NCBI GenBank assembly: GCA_028274465.1 | Contig: CM051455.1 | Location: 137,178,096 to 137,242,095 of the forward strand | Length of the DNA: 64,000 nt | Direction of reading: 5' to 3' | Origin: Plantago ovata | Taxonomy: Eukaryota; Streptophyta; Magnoliopsida; Lamiales; Plantaginaceae | Shown here: one piece after another, positions 1-9,491 of the stretch | Position numbering within the stretch: position 1 is the first letter of the stretch | Layout of the letters: each line of letters starts with the position of its first letter | The notes under the pieces: model-generated | What the model was told of the DNA's origin: nothing | Seen by the model: only the letters and a program-made list of their open reading frames with translations | The model's database searches: none | Translations under genes and position numbers: made by a program

Positions 1-922
1 ATATTTATAATGCTTGCTCTGTTTTTTTTTTTTTTTTTTTTTCAATATTGGTGAGAAGTGGACCAGAGAGCTGAATCTCTTTATCTGCTTTGGACTAGAC
101 TGTGTGAATTTCATTGTGGGTTTTCTGATATTTATATGTATTTGTTGCAGCCAAGAGAACTCTCATGTATCCAATACTCAATAAGTATAGTGCCGACATA
201 GTCTAGTGACTCTAGTCAACCAGTAAAAAAGAAAAAATGCAAAACTCCTATCTACCTTATGTATGGTGTATATAAATGGGCAAAAGAATTGGTCTCAGAG
301 ACACTTATATGCGTTACACACACTGTGATAAGTATCTACAACTATTTTCCCTATCACTAAAAAATGATGTCATTTCTTGCAAGCCCAATCGAATTTATAG
401 TCTCCACAACTGATGCCACGTCACTTGTGCATCAAAACTGTGTGGCTGGCATGTGTAAGAGAATTGAGAACCTTGCACCCCGTGTCACCAGACATTGGAA
501 AAATAGATGTATCTGTATGTCTTAGACAAAGCCAAGCTATAAAGGCAGCTCTCGGTTATTTATGAATTATGATGATGATGATGGCCGTATGTACACTCTC
601 CACCTGCAATGGTCTCTGTTTGATGCTGATAGTTAACTTGTTGAATGGCTTGTTCCATGGTTCAAAATTGATTCTCTCATTTTGCTCATGCTGTCATTTT
701 TCACCTTGTGCTTCATGAAATGATGCTGGAAAATTGAAATTGCTGTCTACTTCACGTATCCAATACTAATACTGTTATGTATGCCAAGTGTAATCTGGTC
801 ATAACACCTCTATTTTCTTGCTTCTTTTCATCTTATGGGTTTAATTCCTGCTTATCTTGTGCTTTTTCCTACCCCTATATTATACTACTACTGAGGGCCA
901 TTAAAAACTCCGTAGTCTGTAC

Positions 923-2580
923 ATCCTGATATGTGTCTCTTTATACTGAAATTTTATCACTGTTGCTATAATAGTAGAGCCCTCTTTCCTGATTGTGAGA
1001 TCACATGTCATGAGGTTTAGTTCTTGAATTTTTTCTGAAATACTGTTATGCGGTTATCTTGTCTTGTTTAATGACTTGAAATAGATCTTTTATAATTTCA
1101 AACTTTAATTTTTTTAGAAAGCATTATTTCCTACCATTTTTGTGCTGCGGGTGGGAAGTACGAGTTTGGGATCTGCAATCTTAATCAGTAATTTTAGATG
1201 CATAGTATGGTATGTGTGTAATTCTACTATGTTTTGAAATAGATTTTTTCTGTGTTATAATTATACTAGTGACGTTCTTGATCTAATGTAGCTTCAGAAT
1301 CGCCGACTCTTATGGAAGGTAGTGGTCAAGACACACAAAGACGGGCTAATGCAGGATCGACTACTGTTGGTAAGTTGATTATCTAAGTTGATGTTGGGTT
1401 GTAGCTAATTCCGTTGTTGCTTCAGGGATTTGCTGTTTTCCGATTGTGTGATGTTTGCAGCGCCTGATTATCTATATGATCCAAACTAGGTTTTATCTCA
1501 AGAAAAAAGTGATGATCTTTGATGTGAAGAAGTTAACTTATGACATGATATGCTTTTGCTTTTTGAGAGATCCCAGTTAGGTGCAAGAGCGTTTTGCTAT
1601 TGTCTCTGTCTTGTTACTTTTTTATGTTCACATGCTACAGAAATAAAATTATGTTCTTTATGTTCACATGCTTCAGACAGTCATAGCATTTGATGCTGCT
1701 CTTGATAAAATTATGCTGTGCTTGGGGGTTTTTTGTGGCAAAACTATTGTACTAGTCCGTTAACTGTGAAGTAATTTTAAATTGATAGTGCTAATCACCT
1801 TAAATTTGTGAATTATTGCTAATCATGTTAATGCTGTGAATTCCTGATTAATCAAGTAGACCTTACCTAAGCATGCCAAATCCTTGCCTCTGAATATCAA
1901 TGTGAACAGCTGTTATGTTTCACTTCACTGTTTGGGTATGAACAGGTGCAACCTGCGGCCGGTTGGGTACCAAACGGATGCACACCTGTTAGTTAGCAAT
2001 ATACCCCCGACCCACACCCATTGTTTTTTACTCGTGTCAAGTTCCCAATCTTTTAACTCATTGACTAAAACCCATGGCTAAACCTATTCATTTCCGTCTC
2101 AGAATCTCAGAATCGCTCTTCCAAGCGCACACAATCTCAGATGGCTTGCTCTTCCAAGCGCACACAAACTCAGATGGCTCTCCCAACTCGTCGATCACCA
2201 CCACTTGGCTCGTCGCCTTCCACCGTCTAATTGCCGGCAACATCCTTCCCTCCACTGGTCTCCCTGTTTACATCATCCAGCACCGCCGCCTTCATCCTCT
2301 TCTTCGCTCTGCCAGTCTATGCGTTTTCATCATCACCATTGCCATCGATGGCAGGTATAAACTCTGCCCTCATCACCTATATTCCCAGATTTTCTTTGTG
2401 ATTGTCGTCTTCGTTTCCTGTATTTTTTTATTTTATTTTTCCTCATAACACAATACGCATGTTTTTTGTTGATAAATTCTTTTAGCCTGTATATTCCAGG
2501 ATTCAATAGGAACTCAATATGTTGTGAACTGCTTGCTTTTGGAAACTTGTCTAGCCCGGTGTCATTGTGAATATGTGAAC
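923..2580. repeat. Tandem segmental duplication, copy A
   Basis: This block reappears as copy B about 2.16 kb downstream, at roughly 3085-4740, with substitutions and small indels. Shared landmarks run in the same order: a stretch around 970 and 3135, the exon-like piece at 1292 and 3459, a block near 1555 and 3705, the stretch before 1925 and 4068, a cytosine-rich segment at 2070 and 4235, and the stretch near 2500 and 4664. No long open frame spans it. It looks like duplicated intron and exon debris of a lost gene. Boundaries were judged by eye and are good to about 50 bp. Confidence 0.8.
1292..1369 (+). pseudogene. Exon-like segment, copy A, unidentified protein
   Basis: A good acceptor (ends gtag) precedes and a strong donor (gtaagt) follows this 78-bp segment. 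An ATG at 1312 opens a frame beginning MEGSGQDTQRR that runs to the donor and ends in phase 1. I do not recognise the protein. No neighbouring exon of matching phase was found: the exon-like piece at 5089 reads openly only in phase 0. It may be a leader or first coding exon left from the gene whose remains fill 1-5.2 kb. Confidence 0.35.
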
Positions 2581-2616
2581 TGTGATTTCCGTTGTTGCCA
2601 AATTGTGTGAAACGTC

Positions 2617-2725
2617 ATGGTAGAGAATATTGATAAAGTCCTAGAGTGGAGTTCTCAGTTGGATATGCTGGTTGATAAAATTGCAATATGCAAAGGAAAC
2701 CTTTCCCTTCAGGAAGCACGCTAGA
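2617..2725 (+). pseudogene. Possible R-SNARE (VAMP) motif fragment
   Basis: The frame starting at ATG 2617 reads MVENIDKVLEWSSQLDMLVD and continues about 15 codons to a TAG. Its spacing of N-I-x-K-V-L and L-V-D-K matches the central part of the synaptobrevin SNARE motif of plant VAMP7-type proteins (recalled from the family, not aligned). The usual basic and aromatic stretch and the membrane anchor do not follow. It has no counterpart in tandem copy B and lies just after copy A ends. Chance similarity is possible at this length. Confidence 0.35.
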
Positions 2726-3084
2726 TGTTTAAGCACTACTATTTGGGCGGGAGTTTTCAAGTGTTGAATTAGTCGAGACAATGCTGAATCTCTAAATGTC
2801 AGTGGAGAAAAGATTAAAGACTTTACGAGAATAGGTGGTTCATTTTGGAATTTAGGTTTGTCACCGGTGGAGGTTATACATCTGTTAATTCTTATCCTTT
2901 ATTATGCTCTAGAGATCAATACTACATGTTTTCTTGGATGATTGGTGTTGACGTATTATGGTATTGGATCAAATTCCACTTCCAGTGTATGTAGTGATTT
3001 CATGTCAGTAGTTGCACCATATCAGCTTTCATGGATAGATTAACCTATGTGCAATGCTTCACACCTAGGTTTTTCTTTGATGTA

Positions 3085-4740
3085 CATCCTGTGGATGTTT
3101 TTCTTTGACACTGAAATGGTACCACTGTTGTTATAGAGTAGAGCCCTCTTTCCTGACACATGTCATGAGGTTTAGTTCTTGAATTTGTTCTGAAATACTG
3201 TTCTGTCTTGTTTAATTACTTGAAAGAGACCTTTTATAATCTCAAACTATAGCCTTTTCTGGGAAAGCATTATTTGTTACCATTTTTGTGCTTGTTCTTG
3301 TGCTGTGAGAGAGAAGTCCAAGCTTGGAGTCTGCAATCTTAATCAGTAATTTTTGTTGCATAGTATGATATGTGTGTAATGATCAACATTTTACTATGTT
3401 TTGAAGTAGAATTTTTCTGTGTTACAATTATAATATTGAGTTTCTTGATTTGATGTAGCTTCCAAATTGCTGACTCTCATGGAAGGTAGTGGTCAAGAGT
3501 CAAGACACACAAGGATGGGCTAATGCAGGATCAGCTACTGTTGGTAAGTTGATTATCTAAGTTGATGTTGGGTTGTATCTAAATCTGTTGTTGTTTCAGC
3601 GATTTGCTGTTTTCCAATTGTTTGATGTCAGCGCCTGATTATCTATATGATCCAAACTAGGTCTCCTCTCAAGAAAAAAGTGATGATCTTTGATGTGAAA
3701 AAGTTAATTTATGACATGATATTCTTTTGCTTTTTGAGAGATCCCAGTTAGGGGCAAGAGCGTTTTGCTATTGGCTATGCCTTGTTACTTTTTTATGTGA
3801 AAAATGCTACAGAATTATGTATGTCCCTCAGTTCTTTACGTTCGCATGCTTCATACAGTCATATAGCATTTGATGCTGCTGTTGATAAACTTATGGCTTG
3901 TTCGTGTATTTTTTGTGGCTAAACTATGAAGTACGTTAACTGTGAAGTAATTGTCAACTGATTAATGTGTGAACTGTGAATTCCTGATTAATTATGTAGA
4001 CTGACCTTACCTAAACTTGCCAAATCTTACCTTTGAATATCAATGTGAACAGCTGTTATGTTTCTCTTTACTGTTTAGGTACGGACCGTCTAATGTTTCC
4101 GCCATTTCATGTCCCTATGATTAGGCATGTAAACGGGTGCCACCTGCTGATCGGGTGCACACCCCCGTTAGTTAGCAATATACCCGCACCCACACCCATT
4201 ATTTTCTAATTGGGTCAGAAGTAATTGACTAAACCCATGGCTAAACGTATTCATTTCCGTCTCAGAATCTCAGAATCGCTCTTCCGAGCCCACACATTCT
4301 CAGATGGCTCGCTCTTCCAAGCGCACAAAAACTCAGATGGCTCGCCAACTCGTCGATCACCACCACTTTGCTTGTCGCCTTCCCTCGTTTATTTGCCGGC
4401 AACATCCGCTTCTTCCCTCCACAGGTCTCCCTGTTTACATCATCCAGCACTGCCTCCTTCATCCTCTTCCTCCCTCTGCCAGTCTACTCGTTTTCATCAT
4501 CCACAACCATCGCCATCGATGGCAGGTATTAACTTTGCCCTCATCACCTTTATTCCCAGATTTTCCTCGTGATTGTCGTCATCGTTTCCTGCATAGTTTT
4601 TTTTTCCCTATAAAATGATATGTGTGTTTTCTGTTGATAAATTCTTTCTGCCTGTATATTCCAGGATTCAATAGGAACCCAATATGTTGAACTGCTTGCT
4701 TTTGAAAACTTGTCTTGCCCTGTGTCAATGTTAAAAGATT
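3085..4740. repeat. Tandem segmental duplication, copy B
   Basis: Second copy of the block at about 923-2580, in the same orientation. It differs by scattered substitutions and short indels, including a 7-bp direct duplication inside the exon-like segment at 3459. Its 3' part (4225-4572) holds a short open frame, but the frame is not conserved in copy A and shows no domain, so it is not called as a gene. Confidence 0.8.
3459..3543 (+). pseudogene. Exon-like segment, copy B, frame broken
   Basis: Counterpart of the exon-like segment at 1292-1369, with the same acceptor and gtaagt donor context. It is 85 bp instead of 78 because the heptamer agtcaag is duplicated. Read from the equivalent ATG, the extra seven bases shift the frame and produce a TAA within a few codons. 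If copy A was ever coding, copy B is not. Confidence 0.4.
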
Positions 4741-4975
4741 TTGATCATGTTAATATGTGAACTGTGAATTCCTGATTTTTATCGAGTAGACCTAAGCATG
4801 CCAATTCCTTGCCTTTATTTTTTTTTTCTAAAATCTGGAGCAAATATATATACAACAAGGTTTACTTACATTACACATCCAGCGAAAAGCCACTAAATGG
4901 CACATAATCAGCTTTGCCAAATAGTCGTTGCCTTTGAATACCAATGTGAACAGCTGTTATGATTCATTTTTTTAT
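4741..4975. repeat. Third partial copy of the tandem unit, interrupted
   Basis: The stretch 4741-4818, resumed at 4927-4975, matches internal parts of copies A (about 1822-1925) and B (about 3965-4068). About 108 bp at 4819-4926, starting with a T-rich run, interrupts it. The event order seems to be tandem duplication, partial third copy, then insertion. Confidence 0.6.
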
Positions 4976-5088
4976 ATGGATATGTCATCTATTTTTTGGT
5001 ATCTGTTATATAATTTCAATTGCTGTCTTGCTCACGAGGGACTTGGGACTTCTCACTGTACTGATCAAAAGATGTTTCTCTTTAACAG

Positions 5089-5155
5089 AACAGGATTGTC
5101 CAGGATCCAGGTTTTAAGAAGTTTGAAGGTGAATATGGCGTTATTCTCAAAGTTG
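5089..5155 (+). pseudogene. Orphan exon-like segment, unidentified protein
   Basis: A pyrimidine-rich acceptor ending aacag and a gtgagt donor frame a 67-bp segment. In phase 0 it reads NRIVQDPGFKKFEGEYGVI and three more residues with no stop. The composition and splice context look like a real exon, but I cannot name the family and found no flanking exon of compatible phase. It could belong to the gene whose duplicated debris lies at 0.9-5 kb, or be an active exon of a gene not otherwise recognised here. Confidence 0.4.
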
Positions 5156-5799
5156 GTGAGTTCTCGGAGGCATTACTTTTTGTATGTAGCTGTAGCAGCA
5201 TAGCTTGTTTAAATCAAGGCTAGAGAACAGTTGTTTTAACTCGCTAAATATGTTTTGTCAAATATTGTTAAGCTGATACATACTGCACTTTATACATGGC
5301 AATTAATTTTCAAAGTGTTGGGGGAAGAAGTGTCTTTCAGTCATTGAATATAAATTTTTAACTCCCCCCCCCCCCAACACATTTTTTTTCTCCTCCCCCC
5401 ACCCAAAAAAAAGGCAGTCAATGAGCTGGCTGGTGCGTGGTTGGGTGTGGTGTGGGTGCTAACTTGCACCCGTGCTTCATGTATGTAAGCGGGTTCCTAC
5501 CCGATTACAAGCCAAAATTTAGACCCTATATGCTTATTCTTGAACTGGAAATGTGAATGACACTTTGAATTCCCTGATTTCTGCTTTGTATCTGTAAATG
5601 TACTTGGACGGGTAGGTTGATTTCATTATATAAATGTAGTTATTGAGAAGAAATGGATGACTGCTCTGCTCATAATACTTCTGCTTGTTATGCCAGACTG
5701 TCAGTTTCTGAGAAGTGTCATATGAAAATGAAATCTTATGAAGGGCTTTCAAAGAATAACTTTGGCATGCATAATTTCATTGTGCAGTATTTATCTTGC

Positions 5800-5945
5800 T
5801 TGTTCTATTTTTCCAAAAAATTGATTGGGGGAGAAGATGTGAACTAGGAAAGCTGAGACTCGTATCTGCTTTGAACTACACTATGTGAATCAGTATGGTG
5901 GTGTGGGTTTTCTGATAATTTATATGTATTTCTATGTTCTGTGAT
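5800..5945. repeat. Diverged copy of the first 140 bp of the window
   Basis: The stretch from the end of a T-rich run to about position 145 (landmarks ctgctttg, gtgtgaa, gggttttctgat, atttatatgtatt) recurs here in the same order with indels. This suggests the duplicated locus extends beyond the left edge and that another partial unit lies just upstream of the lipid-transfer pseudogene. Confidence 0.55.
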
Positions 5946-6158
5946 GAACTGATGATTAAAGAAATAAGCTTTCAACATCCCTGCAGTTTGATAACCAACT
6001 CCCACCTATCAAGTCAAGTCCTTGCCAATGTCATCTCTCATACACAGGTACAGCCACATAAACCCCACAGGCCAAGCCTTCATATATATGATACTAGTAT
6101 ACTGTACTGAGGCAGCCTGGCCTGACTCTGAATTGAATCTGTGAAGCAACTAATTGCA

Positions 6159-6622
6159 ATGGAAGTGGTAAGGCTATATCGTGGTATTGTAGTGGCAATC
6201 ATGTTTTGGTGCTTCCTGTTGACACGGGCACAAGTTGAAGAGCAAGAGTGCATGAACAATCTTCAACCGTGCGTGGGTTACCTCAATGGGAATGAAAATC
6301 CACCAGACAGTTGTTGCAAACCTCTTGAGTATGTTATCAGATCAATGCCGGAGTGCCTATGTGCTATGATGAGCATTCAGGGGGCGAATCAAGCCCAACA
6401 AGCAGGCATGAATGACCGGTGCTCAAACTTTGCCTGCACGCACATATCAATCCTCTAGGGTGCGTTGTAGGTACACCTGATACAAGAACGAGAAGCGCAG
6501 TCCAAAATGGTGCTGGTGCTACTGTACTAGTCCCTTCTTCTTCAAGCTTGATTGTACTTGTTTTTGCTACTTGGATGATTCTATCTCAGTACAGTATATT
6601 GAAGATCTCAGTTTGTACTTGA
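6159..6622 (+). pseudogene. LTPG-type lipid-transfer protein gene with a frameshift
   Basis: From ATG 6159 the product has a hydrophobic signal segment (about residues 9-23, ending LLTRAQ) and the start of an eight-cysteine motif: C, C, then CC and C-L-C. After the codons for QQAGMN the frame fails: the in-frame continuation stops at 6456-6458. The other frame, open across 6419-6622, carries the two remaining expected cysteines (KLC and LGC), a short linker and a hydrophobic C-terminus like a GPI-anchor signal. Together they make a typical GPI-anchored non-specific lipid-transfer protein of the plasma membrane and wall surface, split by a shift of about one base near 6413-6420. No intron interrupts it, although many LTPG genes have one, so a retrocopy is possible. 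A sequencing error could also explain the break. Confidence 0.75.
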
Positions 6623-7038
6623 ATGCAAAGGTGGAAAATTGCAATATACCCCTTTCACTTAATTGAGACATACAAATAAACTAATGTACCTTTTTTAATT
6701 GATGGGGTGGAGATTTATTTGATTTATAAGTAAATTTATAAATATGACTCGTGAGAATGGAAATACACTAAAATCATTGTTCCAAACATATTAAAACACT
6801 ATTCAAACCCATTATTAAACTGGTCAAAACTTTTGGTTTGGGCACAAACAGTCCAGATTAACCCGATAGGTTACTTTTAGAGCTTAAAGTTTCAAAATTC
6901 CAAACAAAGGACTACTTTCCACTGTTTTTCACTGATATTTGTTACATAAAATTAAATTTTTTTTAAACGATTAAAATTTTTTATTGAATAAAAGACAAAC
7001 AAAGCATCCATAAAAGTGCTAATGATCCTTTACTTGTA
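6623..7038. other. AT-rich intergenic DNA
   Basis: It contains AT-rich sequence, a T run near 6958-6965 and no reading frame or structured repeat that I could recognise. Confidence 0.6.
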
Positions 7039-7054
7039 GCAAGTAAAAGTTTGT

Positions 7055-7190
7055 ATAGTACAGGTGCAGGGTTCGATCCCCATCGGAGACATAAGGTGGT
7101 TTCGGAGTGGAGATATAAGGTGGTTTAGGATATTGTATAGTAGTAGCGTAGAAGTAGTTGTAATATTTGTTGTTTGAAAAAAAAAAAAAA
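7055..7190 (+). mobile_element. 5'-truncated SINE with 16-bp target duplication
   Basis: A pol III B-box match (ggttcgatccc, 7070-7080) lies 15 bp inside the left edge and a 14-bp poly(A) tract closes the right edge. The flanks repeat almost perfectly: gcaagtaaaagtttgt at 7039-7054 and gcaagtgaaagtttgt at 7191-7206, one mismatch in 16. No A box is present, so the element is truncated at its 5' end or internally deleted. Its 3' part resembles the segment at 49354-49430. Confidence 0.7.
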
Positions 7191-7308
7191 GCAAGTGAAA
7201 GTTTGTTCCAATTTAAAGCGCATCTAACTGTTTATAATACATCAATAAGAATTTTTTTATATTGGTTCCATGTATACGATCCTGCTATAATGCGTGTAGA
7301 TGTGTACT

Positions 7309-7553
7309 TCCTCCGGTAACTTATAAGAACCCCATATGGTTTTGTTGACTTTTTGGAGGTACGGTTTGACCTCAAATTAATCATAATTCATCACGGAAAA
7401 AATAATTTTAAAAGTAATATTATAAAAATATAACATGTATACTTTTATAATATAATTTTAAAATCATTTTTTCACAATGACTTGTGATTAATTTGAAGTC
7501 AAACCGGACATCGAAAAAGTCAACAAAACCAAATGGGGTTCTTTAAAGTTACC
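7309..7553. mobile_element. Stowaway-like foldback MITE
   Basis: Two long inverted arms (from ggtaac at 7315 and ending gttacc at 7553) pair over about 65-70 bp with few mismatches and enclose an AT-rich centre. The left edge begins tacttcctccgg, which resembles the Stowaway terminal consensus next to a TA target. The matching right terminus seems degraded. A second, more diverged member lies at 51225-51430. No coding capacity. Confidence 0.7.
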
Positions 7554-8186
7554 TTAGCATGAAATAAATCCAGTCTAGGACTAATTCAACGGTTCACACA
7601 AAATAATTCTAAAGCTATCCAAATAATTTCAAATATATAAAAATAGGGAGAGAAAAAAGTTAAACTCAAAGGTAGTCACATGATGAAAGCGAGCAAAATT
7701 AATATTATTATTTTAAAGAAAAAGTAAATGTGTATTAACGAACGGGAGTTAAATGTGATTTAAATTATTCTTGACAAATTCATCATATAAGTATGTTATA
7801 ATTGAGGGTGTGCAACAAATTGATCTACTTAGGTGGATTTTGACATATTTAAAATATGATGTCACATTTTTGGAAACTGTATCTATTTGTCAAAACAAAC
7901 TAATAAGGTAATCAATAGTTATCAATAGTTAATAACTAATAAGGTGACGTCAAACACACACGTTGTTAATGAGTATTTCATTATGCAAAATACTCCATAA
8001 TCCATTGATGTAAACTCTCAAACAAAGAGGTGAAAATGAGCAAATGAAGTAAAAGGCTAGTAGCAAAAGTAACCCTAAAGGATTTCTATAATTATTTACT
8101 ATACTTTATGGAGTGATTAATTAAAAACTAAAATAATCGAGATCCAATAGTAAATGAGCGATAAATAGGAGAAATGCCCGATCATC
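7554..8186. other. Intergenic DNA upstream of the RGP5-type gene
   Basis: AT-rich sequence with no coding frame. It must include the promoter of the gene that follows. I could not choose a TATA box with confidence among several AT-rich stretches. Confidence 0.5.
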
Positions 8187-9491
8187 TCCAGTGAAAGAAT
8201 GATAAATCCGCCTTCTCTCTCTCTCTCTCTTCAGCTTTATCTTGACTCCGATTCTAGATCTCTCAGGTATTTTCGATATTTTTCTTCCATCTCTTCGTCG
8301 TCTATGTGTACACCATCTTAATTCATAGACTCTGCATGTTGTTTCTGCTGCAATGATCTGTTTATTGTGTCAAGATCCTCCCCTTTTTGTGTTTACTGTT
8401 GTGTACCCACCCCTTTCGGTTTTGATCTGATTTAATTTGATTTTGTAAGTGTTTCGTTTTCGTTTCCCACAGATGATCACTCATCAATTTAACATACACA
8501 TGCCTGTTCAACATTTCAATTGATGGCGTTTGAAGTTGAATTTGATTAACATTACTTGTAGGTGAATACAATTGATACCCAATTTTATCTATTCTAATGT
8601 TATTCTATACTGCATTGATAATATAAGTATAATAGATATTTCATTACTGTTCTAATTAGCTGCTGTTATAGATCTTTCTCCTTATCCGTGTAGCAGAATT
8701 TGGTGCTTTTTTCGTGTTTGTAGGAAATACAGCTTGTAGCATCTAATCCATTTTGGTAGGGTACTGGTTAGCTGGTCTGTTTATTGTACTAATGTGCTAC
8801 TTATATATTGCCAGTTAAAAGAAGATTTAGAATCTGTTAGAGATACTTAACTTATCGTTTAAGTAGTTAACTTTCAAATCAATAGAACGATTGCTTTGTC
8901 CTGATTCAAGAGAGTTTGTGATGCTGCTTCTTAGTTCTCTCGGTTTGTGCTGTAGATATGTTTAGTTGTGTAACTGCGGCTTCTTCTTAGTTCTCTCAGT
9001 TTGTGCTGTAGATATGTTTAGTTGTGTAACTGAGGCTGGATCGAATATGCTATAATTAGTAGTTTTATGTTTCCATGGTGGCCTTATAAATGTAGTATGT
9101 TCTTCCTCATTTGTTGACCATCTCTGTTGTTGTGGTGGTGGTGGAATGAAATTTGGGCCCGTGGTTAAAGAGTTTCTTGAAATCTTGTATTTGAATATTG
9201 GCATTTAGTATTTCACAGAAGTCTATATGAAGCTATGCTTGTCAAGAATTTGTAGTAGAAAATTGTAAAGGAAGAACATAACGTGATAAAAAGAAGAAGG
9301 GTCGGAAGAAGTTTGGGTTGGTATCTGTTTGAGTCTTTGAGATTTATGGTTAAATTTTTTGAACTGATTCTCTATTGTTGCATCTTACATTCTGTGTTTT
9401 CTGATTTGCAGATAATACCGAAGCTTATAAGGTCTGAAGTTTCTTCAGCAAGTGTAAAGAAGGCAATTCCAATCTTGTTGAATCTACTATA
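8187..9491 (+). promoter_or_regulatory. 5' leader of the RGP5-type gene, with leader intron
   Basis: A pyrimidine-rich stretch with a CT run (about 8210-8232), typical of plant transcript starts, leads into an untranslated exon ending tctcag at 8266. The donor gtattt follows. The matching acceptor (tttgcag) ends at 9411, giving a leader intron of about 1.14 kb, and the second exon starts at 9412, 80 bp before the ATG. Leader introns of this kind often raise expression in plants, but that effect is not shown here. The exact transcript start is a guess. Confidence 0.6.
8927..9035. repeat. About 55-bp tandem duplication in the leader intron
   Basis: The stretch containing cttagttctctcggtttgtg and continuing to taactgcgg is repeated immediately with a single main change (ctcggt to ctcagt) and a 3-bp insertion. 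The near identity suggests a recent event. It lies inside the leader intron of the RGP5-type gene. Confidence 0.8.

Noticed and set aside
2074..2448. 124-codon open frame in tandem copy A
   Set aside because: The frame is not conserved in copy B, no domain is recognisable, and the composition follows a cytosine-rich repeat. Treated as chance.
4225..4618. Overlapping open frames in tandem copy B
   Set aside because: They read the same duplicated, low-complexity segment in several frames with no domain and no counterpart in copy A.
5360..5412. Poly-C and poly-A tracts as a possible regulatory element
   Set aside because: Only homopolymer runs are visible, with no motif or neighbouring gene to regulate.
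7061..7085. Possible tRNA gene at a ggttcgatccc motif
   Set aside because: There is no acceptor stem, anticodon arm or A box. With a poly(A) tail and target duplication the motif belongs to a SINE.
9283..9491. Open frame directly upstream of the RGP5-type ATG
   Set aside because: It spans a clear leader-intron acceptor at 9411 and ends in a stop before the ATG. It is intron plus leader, not an N-terminal extension.
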